Part shown: in pieces, positions 6,706-11,220 of the stretch | How the letters are laid out: each line of letters starts with the position of its first letter | Numbering within the stretch: position 1 is the stretch's first letter | Assembly (NCBI GenBank): GCA_019242435.1 | Contig: JAFAVN010000236.1 | Location: 1 to 11,220, forward strand | Length of the DNA: 11,220 bases | DNA from: Verrucomicrobiota bacterium | GTDB taxonomy: Bacteria > Verrucomicrobiota > Verrucomicrobiia > Chthoniobacterales > JAFAMB01 | Reading direction: 5' to 3' | Position numbers and translations under genes: made by a program | The notes under the pieces: model-generated | Database searches by the model: none | Told to the model about the DNA's origin: nothing | What the model saw: the letters and a program-made list of their open reading frames with translations, nothing else

Positions 6706-6813
6706 AATTACTTATTTAAACACGCTGTCCTCCATTTCTTGCTAATGAACAGCAGCCACCCGAGTGATCAGCCGTTCTTTGCGCGAATTGCCGTAATTGT
6801 TGTCCAACCGATG

Positions 6814-7631
6814 TCAGATGCGGTAGCCAATTGCGAGGAGCACCAGGGTACGAAACTCGACAGTCTCTCCAACACACCGCTCTGCAATGATTGTCCGGAT
6901 CGCCGCTCTGACCCGCTCGCGATCCGCCTGATTGAGAGCCGCGTAGGGTTGCATGTAACCATGCAGAGCCTCGGTATCCTCGAAATATGCGTCTCCAACG
7001 CCCCCTCTCCAGATGCCCTCGAACCGGTGAACCTCGATGGAGCCCAAGCCGGCAGCGCTCATCTCGGCCGATAACCTGCCAGCATCGCACAGGGCGAGCA
7101 TGCCAGCGGGCATTGCAGGCGGTTTGAGATCAGGAAACACCGAGCGGAGCGCCGCCCCCATGACAACAAATGGGCCGCCGCCGGGTGGCTCAGCCCAGGT
7201 GGCGACGCAAGCCTTGCCGCCGGGGCGGACCACGCGAGCCTGCTCCCGGAGACCTCGGCGCCAGTCTGAAAACAGCATCACGCCAAAGATCGAAAATGCA
7301 GCATCGAAGCTTGCGTCCGCAACGGTGAGAGCTTCTCCGTCCATCTCTTGAGCCTTACATCGACGGAAGGGACGGAGCCGTTCCGTCAGCCGCCGGACCA
7401 TGCCGGGCGCAACGTCTGTCGCTAGCACACTAGCGCCCCGCTCCGCCGCCGGACCACTCAGCGCCCCGGCGCCGGCAGCGATATCCAGGACCTGGGTACC
7501 CGGTCCGGCCCCCTCAAGGTCCAGAGCAGTGTTCGAAACGGGCCCGGTGATCCGGTGCGCGGTAGCTTCGTAGACAGCGGCAAAATCATCCCCATTTGAG
7601 GGTTGTTAGCCCGAAAGGTCGGGTCAGCCAT
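6814..7631 (-). CDS. Class I SAM-dependent methyltransferase with apparent frameshift
   Basis: This is a Rossmann-fold S-adenosylmethionine-dependent methyltransferase, about 272 residues if repaired. The natural start is ATG at 7631 (MADPTFRANNPQMG) with AGGGAG 6 bases upstream. That frame is lost at the C4 run 7590-7593 (G4 on the coding strand). One more G would join it to GDDFAAVYEATAHRITGPV and the rest. Read without that base, the downstream frame has a TAA at 7608-7606 and its first usual start codon is a GTG at 7428, which would lose the SAM-binding motif. Motif I is VLDIAAGAGALSGPAAERGA, followed by ATDVAPGMV; later motifs are DGEALTVADASFDAAFS, FGVMLFSDW and EQARVVRPGGKA. The family (UbiE/BioC-like) methylates varied small molecules; the substrate is unknown. 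The gene is visibly GC-richer than its left-hand neighbours, which may mean transfer. A sequencing error or a real inactivation are both possible. Confidence 0.82.
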
Positions 7632-7723
7632 TTCTTTCTCCCTGCCCAGTTTCGTCTTGGTTTCTAAAAGCGGTGCTCTCAGGCATAGTGCCCAGTCCCG
7701 ATTAAGCTAGCGAGCGCAAACTA

Positions 7724-7789
7724 TCAGTGCGCACTTTGCAATTTCGGGTTCAACAAAAAGGCGATCAGCAAGAGAAGTACGTATTTCAT
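7724..7789 (-). CDS. Candidate small hydrophobic peptide, 21 residues
   Basis: A short frame begins with ATG at 7789, just 22 bases after the ketopantoate-reductase-like gene ends, and encodes MKYVLLLLIAFLLNPKLQSAH. It has a Lys-containing start and an unbroken hydrophobic run, like a signal peptide or a tiny membrane protein. A GGAAAA lies about 8 bases upstream, a weak SD sequence. It may be real, or the leftover signal peptide of a deleted secreted gene. No family is known to me. Confidence 0.22.
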   Translation of the reverse strand: MKYVLLLLIAFLLNPKLQSAH

Positions 7790-7811
7790 TGTTAGTTTTC
7801 CAGGGACGGAC

Positions 7812-8903
7812 CTAGTCAATCGCCGGGCGGTATAACCGCGGAGGGACACTAAGAGCAGCTTTGGCCAACAGCTTCTCGAGCTGCTGAGGATGTGGTCGAG
7901 TCTGTTTTTGTTCCAGCTGGTGAACCAAGCTGGTGATCGCCGAATTCATCGGGGTCGGTAAACCAATCTTACGACCAAGCTTTGCCACATAACCATTGAT
8001 GAAATCGACTTCCGTCCGCCGGCCGCGTTCCAGATCTTGCAACATAGACGCTTTAGCGTTCCCGTAGGCGGCAACCATTTCGTTAAGCCAACCATTTAGG
8101 GCGGCGGCAGGCGTCCCTTTCTTTGACCAGCCCGGCGGGATCGGTTCGACGATCATTCTTTCCGGTCTCGTTCCCGAGGCTAAGGCGACCGCGAGAGTCT
8201 CCTGGTAAACGCTACAGAAAATTTCTTTGCCGATGGATGAGCCGATGTATTCACCCATGGTCTGTCCGCTAATTGCCCCGATAGTAGTTACTGAGCAATT
8301 GATCAGTAATTTCGCCCAGATAGCCGCACGCAGGTTTGAAGTGACGCGAATTTTAAAGGCGTTTCCTAGGGCCTCTTCAATCCAAACGGCACGCTCCGAC
8401 CCGCCGCCGTCAATTTCGCCCACGATGAGATCGCCGGAGTTACGCTGCTCAAACCTGCCGGGTTCGATCATGGTGGCGGCGAGATTAGAGATCCCGCCGA
8501 GGACGGTTCCACGCCCAAGCCGATCGGCAAGCATCAGTGGTACGCATCCGTTTTGGATTGATAAGATCGCACCTTCGCGCCGAAGCAGATCAGGAAGCTG
8601 CGACGACATTTCCAATGCTTCATTCGCCTTGGTGGCCAAGAGAATGAGATCAAACTTTTCGGCCGTTCTGTAAGCCTGAATCGTAGCCACTCGAAATGCC
8701 GGGACGACGATCGATTCACCGAAACCCGAAACTTCCAGGCCCGAAAAGCGGAGCGCTCTGGCCACCTGCTCGTCGCGAGCCGCCATAAATACAGAAACTC
8801 CGGCGTCCAGCGCCCGGGCTGCGAAAGTTCCGCCCAACGCACCGATGCCAATTATCAATATGCGGGTTCTTTTATCCGCGTTAGATCCGTGAGATTGCTT
8901 CAT
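7812..8903 (-). CDS. 2-dehydropantoate 2-reductase (ketopantoate reductase) family
   Basis: This 363-residue cytoplasmic NADP(H)-dependent reductase is of the PanE/ApbA family; the classic member reduces 2-dehydropantoate to pantoate for CoA synthesis. The dinucleotide motif GIGALGG (Gly19, 21, 24) follows strand RILIIG. Family positions are LLATKAN, IQNGC, the catalytic Lys198 in IWAKLLINCSVTTIGA, and SMLQDLERGRRTEVDFINGY, where Ser286 and Glu298 match the substrate-binding segment of the E. coli enzyme. It is about 60 residues longer than E. coli PanE, with extra sequence near ERMIVEPIPPGWSKKG and at the C-terminus. I chose ATG 8903; a GTG at 9017 would add 38 residues with no family support. 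Many such paralogues act on other 2-oxo or 3-oxo acids. No other pantothenate gene is nearby, so pantoate synthesis is not assured. Confidence 0.88.
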   Translation of the reverse strand: MKQSHGSNADKRTRILIIGIGALGGTFAARALDAGVSVFMAARDEQVARALRFSGLEVSGFGESIVVPAFRVATIQAYRTAEKFDLILLATKANEALEMSSQLPDLLRREGAILSIQNGCVPLMLADRLGRGTVLGGISNLAATMIEPGRFEQRNSGDLIVGEIDGGGSERAVWIEEALGNAFKIRVTSNLRAAIWAKLLINCSVTTIGAISGQTMGEYIGSSIGKEIFCSVYQETLAVALASGTRPERMIVEPIPPGWSKKGTPAAALNGWLNEMVAAYGNAKASMLQDLERGRRTEVDFINGYVAKLGRKIGLPTPMNSAITSLVHQLEQKQTRPHPQQLEKLLAKAALSVPPRLYRPAID

Positions 8904-9037
8904 TTTCTTCAAAGCGGCTAACTGCTCCGGTATTGGTGCTGCAAAGGATTGCACCGTTGCCAGTGTCTGCGGGAGAAGACCGAATAGCCGCCATTCGGTA
9001 TTAGCTAAGACCGACACCCCGAAAGTAGATGCAAATT

Positions 9038-9241
9038 TCAGGGTGTAGGGGGTTTTGTTTCAAATGCCGTAATTGCTGTCCGAAAATCCAGATGCCGGTC
9101 ACCGGGTAAAGACTGCCTCACCATGGGAGTGGCCCTTGCTCGTTCGCGAACGGCCCGGCGGACCGTTTGCGTCAAGGAGCGAGGGTCGCAACCAAATCCT
9201 TGGTTGGGCCCGGTGACCAGGGCGACAGGTTTGTCGTACAT
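9038..9241 (-). pseudogene. Decayed short-chain dehydrogenase (SDR) N-terminus
   Basis: A perfect start remains: AAGGAG 6 bases before ATG at 9241, then MYDKPVALVTGPNQGFG, the SDR cofactor-binding beginning (usual form TGANQGIG). After that the frame loses SDR sense. Another frame carries SDR-like pieces (LLDANG, then GRSRTSKG, comparable to the usual ANGF and GSR segments), and GDRHLDF, comparable to the usual LDV segment, returns in the first frame. The gene stops after 67 residues, against about 230-250 for the family, and no catalytic Ser-Tyr-Lys region follows before the ketopantoate-reductase-like gene. So this is a frameshifted and truncated remnant. Upstream, its promoter and twin operators facing the TetR gene look intact. 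A TetR/SDR divergent pair is a common arrangement. The confidence is for SDR origin and decay; the exact number of lesions needs comparison with an intact homologue. Confidence 0.7.
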
Positions 9242-9308
9242 AATAATCTCCTTTTTTTTCCTTGAACTGTGGCCAACACCGCCTGGCTATGCTAAAGAGA
9301 AAGCTAAG

Positions 9309-9323
9309 CGGAACCACGTTCCG
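9309..9323. promoter_or_regulatory. Operator 1, probable TetR-regulator binding site
   Basis: CGGAAC-CAC-GTTCCG is a perfect 15-bp inverted repeat with the same arms as operator 2. It lies just downstream of the minus-strand -10 box, over the expected start of transcription of the SDR remnant. Centre-to-centre distance to operator 2 is 23 bp, about two helical turns. Confidence 0.8.
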
Positions 9324-9353
9324 ATTGTATACGGAACATTGTTCCGTTTGCAA
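9324..9353 (-). promoter_or_regulatory. Promoter of the SDR remnant
   Basis: On the minus strand a -35-like TTGCAA (9353-9348) and a -10-like TACAAT (9329-9324, five of six consensus bases) are 18 bp apart. Operator 2 fills the spacer and operator 1 touches the -10, an arrangement in which a bound repressor would block RNA polymerase. The leader to the SDR ATG would be about 75 bases. Confidence 0.5.
9332..9346. promoter_or_regulatory. Operator 2, probable TetR-regulator binding site
   Basis: CGGAAC-ATT-GTTCCG is a perfect inverted repeat that extends by one more pair to 17 bp (9331-9347, ACGG to CCGT). It ends 18 bases before the TetR ATG, so the bound regulator would probably also repress its own gene. 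Confidence 0.82.
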
Positions 9354-9364
9354 GCGGTTATTTG

Positions 9365-10012
9365 ATGAAAGAAAAAAACAAAGCTCGAGTTGCTATCTCA
9401 AAGTCCCACGGCAGCCAGAAGCGACGCGGGCGACGCGTGCGCGCCGACGCCCAGCGCAACCTTGATACGTTGCTCCGCTCGGCCATGGAGGTGTTCGCGG
9501 TCTCTGGAGTGGACGCTCCTGTACGGCAAATCGCAGAAAAGGCCGGCGTTGGCATCGGCACGGTTTACCGCCACTTTCCACAGCGTTCGGACCTGATCGT
9601 AGCCGTCTTCCGCCGCGAGGTCGATGCCTGTGCAAATGCTGCCGGGCTGCTGGCAGCCGAGTACCGACCCGGCGAGGCGCTGGCTCGGTGGATGCAGCGT
9701 TACGTCGACTTCATTTCCGCCAAACGCGGACTAGCAGCAGCTTTATACTCGGGCGACCCGGCGTATGACACCGTGCCCTTTTATTTCCGAAAGCGACTCC
9801 GGCCCGCGCTCCAGACCTTGTTGGAAGCAGCCGCCGCAGCGGGCGAGGTGCGCGCCGGGGTTGAGCCGGACGACCTGTTGCGAGCCGTCTCGAGCCTTTG
9901 TGCGCCGGCTGGTCACAACAGCGATCCCGCGCAAGCTCGACGCATGGTTGCGCTGCTGGCCGACGGCTTACGCTATGGCGCAAGGCCCTCCCGCAAACAC
10001 TCATCCTCGTAG
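9365..10012 (+). CDS. TetR/AcrR family transcriptional regulator
   Basis: This 215-residue one-component regulator most likely acts as a dimeric repressor released by a small ligand. A basic, Arg/Lys-rich N-terminal tail (residues 1-30) precedes the DNA-binding domain: LRSAMEVFAVSGVD, then the helix-turn-helix VRQIAEKAGVGIGTVYRHF at about 53-71 and RSDLIVAVFRREV. The rest is an all-helical, Ala-rich ligand and dimer domain (ARWMQRYVDFISAKRGLAAA, RPALQTLLEAAAAAGEV) of the form common in regulators paired with SDR genes. The ATG at 9365 follows a TTG in frame and has no SD sequence; it is 18 bases from operator 2. The coding region is clearly richer in GC than the intergenic DNA. It diverges from the SDR remnant and converges with glucose dehydrogenase. 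With its neighbour broken, it may now control only itself or distant genes. Confidence 0.93.
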   Translation: MKEKNKARVAISKSHGSQKRRGRRVRADAQRNLDTLLRSAMEVFAVSGVDAPVRQIAEKAGVGIGTVYRHFPQRSDLIVAVFRREVDACANAAGLLAAEYRPGEALARWMQRYVDFISAKRGLAAALYSGDPAYDTVPFYFRKRLRPALQTLLEAAAAAGEVRAGVEPDDLLRAVSSLCAPAGHNSDPAQARRMVALLADGLRYGARPSRKHSSS

Positions 10013-10096
10013 GAGTGGTTGGCTCACCTGCCACCGGGATTTGTGACGGCCCAGGGGAAGCTCGCGTATTGCTAACCTAAGTTTTCCTGAATAGCT

Positions 10097-10909
10097 TTAG
10101 CCCCCTGATTCGAATCCGGGGTACAGCATCATCCCCCCATCCACATAGACGCTCGTCCCGGTAATGTAGTCGGCATAGTCTGAAGCCAGAAAGGCAGCCA
10201 AGCGCCCGATTTCCTCAGGTTCCCCGATTCTCTTGTAAGGAATCAGGGGCATCAGGGCATTGTAGGCTTCACGGTTCTCCCAGGCCGACTCGTTCATCGG
10301 TGTACGGATCGCTCCCGGACAAATGCTGTTAACCCTGATTTTAAGCGCTGCTACTTCCTGCGCGATACTCTTCATGAGGAGCATGACTCCTCCTTTTGAC
10401 GCCGCGTAGTTGACGTGTCCCGCCCAGGGAATGGCTTCGTGTACCGAACTGATACAGATGATCTTCCCGGCAGATACCGAAACCGTGCTAACAACGCCAC
10501 GACGTTTGAACTCGCGGATCGCCTCTCGGGCACAAAGGAATTGGCCCGTGAGATTGGTAGCGATCACGGAATTCCATTGTCCGATGGTCATACCGTCTAC
10601 GGGTGCATTGCTCTGAATACCTGCGTTGTTGACCAGAATATCGACGGTTCCAAACTCCTCAATTGCCCTCTTAAACATGGTTTGCACCTGGGCCTCTTGC
10701 GACACGTCGGCGAGAATTGGAATTGCTTTGCTCCCTATCGTTTGAATAGCTGATACGACTTCATCTGCCGCCTCGGAAGACCCGATAAAGTTTACGACGA
10801 CATCGGCGCCGGCTTCTGCCAGCGCCAAGGCTACGGCTCGGCCTATTCCGGAACTTGCACCTGTCACCAGGGCTTTCTGCCCCCCCAGTAATCCGCGGAA
10901 AGGAAACAT
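10097..10909 (-). CDS. Glucose 1-dehydrogenase, SDR family
   Basis: This 270-residue cytoplasmic NAD(P)-dependent enzyme should oxidise beta-D-glucose (or a related sugar) to the lactone. SDR marks are the cofactor loop TGASSGIG (16-23), Asp68 in LADVS, NNAG (94-97), Asn119 in ATNLTGQF, and the catalytic Ser155, Tyr168 and Lys172 in ISSVHEAIPW, then NYAASKGG. The SSVHE-IPW stretch, RVNSICPGAIRTP, GEPEEIGRLAAFLAS and the end YVDGGMMLYPGFESGG match the Bacillus glucose dehydrogenase pattern, including the C-terminal DGGMxLYPxF. The insert REFKRRGVVSTVSVSAGK is slightly longer than usual. I chose ATG 10909 because AAGGGA lies 5 bases before it; a TTG at 10927 would overlap the upstream gene. It follows the isomerase-like gene by 10 bases, hence one operon. 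It could accept sugars other than glucose. Confidence 0.92.
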   Translation of the reverse strand: MFPFRGLLGGQKALVTGASSGIGRAVALALAEAGADVVVNFIGSSEAADEVVSAIQTIGSKAIPILADVSQEAQVQTMFKRAIEEFGTVDILVNNAGIQSNAPVDGMTIGQWNSVIATNLTGQFLCAREAIREFKRRGVVSTVSVSAGKIICISSVHEAIPWAGHVNYAASKGGVMLLMKSIAQEVAALKIRVNSICPGAIRTPMNESAWENREAYNALMPLIPYKRIGEPEEIGRLAAFLASDYADYITGTSVYVDGGMMLYPGFESGG

Positions 10910-10919
10910 CGGTTTCCCT

Positions 10920-11220
10920 TTAAACAATGAACTGCCTCAGAAATTGATAGGATTGCCGCAAGGCTTCTTGCCTCCCCTCCAACGAATATTCATACGCTCG
11001 ATCTTCGACTTCCACACAGACCGGGCCACGATATTCAATGTCCGTAAGCGCGGAAAAAAACTGGTTCCATTGAACGTCACCGAATCCGGGAAGTTTAGGT
11101 ATATGCCAACCGAGGCCCAGAATCCCGCGATCGTACAAACGATCTGCCAGAGTTTTGTCGTCCTTGGCATGTACGTGAACAATTCTGTCCTTAAAGTCAT
11201 ATAGCGCTCGCACATAGTCG
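10920..11220 (-). CDS. Sugar phosphate isomerase/epimerase-like protein, 5' end outside window
   Basis: This is the C-terminal 99 residues of a xylose isomerase-like TIM-barrel protein (AP endonuclease 2 / sugar isomerase-epimerase family), cut by the right edge; the frame is open to base 11219. A metal-binding His-rich strand DRIVHVHAKDDK is followed by PKLPGFGDVQWNQFFSAL, then a strand VCVEVEDR with the usual late Glu ligand, and a final helix RQEALRQSYQFLRQFIV. This order (HxKD, then G-D-V-W, then E-x-E-D) is typical of the family's C-terminal end. Members isomerise or epimerise free or phosphorylated sugars and inositol derivatives. Its stop is 10 bases before the glucose dehydrogenase start, so both probably act on the same sugar route. 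The exact substrate cannot be told from the visible part. Confidence 0.88.
   Translation of the reverse strand, partial: DYVRALYDFKDRIVHVHAKDDKTLADRLYDRGILGLGWHIPKLPGFGDVQWNQFFSALTDIEYRGPVCVEVEDRAYEYSLEGRQEALRQSYQFLRQFIV

Noticed and set aside
7632..7811. Promoter for the methyltransferase gene in the 180-base gap
   Set aside because: Apart from the SD sequence and the tiny ORF, no paired -35 and -10 boxes stand out on the minus strand.
8904..9017. N-terminal extension of the ketopantoate-reductase-like gene from GTG 9017
   Set aside because: The 38 residues match nothing in the family and place the dinucleotide motif unusually deep in the protein; ATG 8903 gives the normal N-terminus.
6790..9081. 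A 16-base near repeat, GCCGTAATTGTTGTCC (6790-6805) and GCCGTAATTGCTGTCC (9066-9081), differing at one base
   Set aside because: About one or two matches this good are expected by chance among all pairs in an 11-kb window, and the flanks do not align clearly, so it does not show shared ancestry.
10013..10096. Terminator between the TetR and glucose dehydrogenase genes
   Set aside because: Only a short bulged repeat (GGTTGGC / GCCACC around 10018-10036) with no T run is present, so I see no supportable terminator in this convergent gap.

Overview
The window comes from a free-living bacterium of middling GC content, probably a soil or water organism. I lean weakly towards Verrucomicrobiota or a similar phylum. 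The reasons are the mix of small lipoprotein and secreted orphans, weak Shine-Dalgarno (SD) signals, a DUF899 protein, and an inverted-repeat element of a kind I associate with such genomes. No rRNA, tRNA, CRISPR array, transposase or phage gene is visible.

Left block, plus strand (1-3456): the C-terminal part of a CPA1 Na+/H+ antiporter cut by the window edge, an orphan small lipoprotein ending in a hairpin, an imperfect inverted-repeat element (about 1868-2042) in a 380-base gap, a DUF899 thioredoxin-like protein, and an orphan secreted protein. Base composition here is ordinary to AT-leaning.

Middle block, minus strand (3483-9241, read right to left): a decayed short-chain dehydrogenase (SDR), a ketopantoate-reductase-family protein, a tiny hydrophobic ORF, a class I methyltransferase with an apparent one-base frameshift near its start, a VOC-family metalloprotein, and a probable three-gene operon. 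That operon holds an SgcJ/NTF2-like protein, an M29/COG2309 aminopeptidase-like enzyme and a soluble-type epoxide hydrolase. In front of it lie a TATAAT box, a perfect 14-bp palindrome and a second inverted repeat. The block looks like accessory small-molecule modification or detoxification genes, some of them degrading.

Regulatory island (9241-10012): a TetR-family regulator diverges from the SDR remnant. Between them are two perfect 15-bp palindromes with identical arms, one inside and one just downstream of a minus-strand promoter. The control region looks intact, but its apparent target gene is broken.

Right block, minus strand (10097-11220): a clear glucose 1-dehydrogenase sits 10 bases downstream of a sugar phosphate isomerase/epimerase-like TIM-barrel gene that runs off the window, which suggests a sugar-oxidation operon. 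I found no convincing new multi-gene system. The best leads are the twin-operator TetR/SDR locus, the palindrome-controlled epoxide hydrolase operon and the frameshifted methyltransferase.
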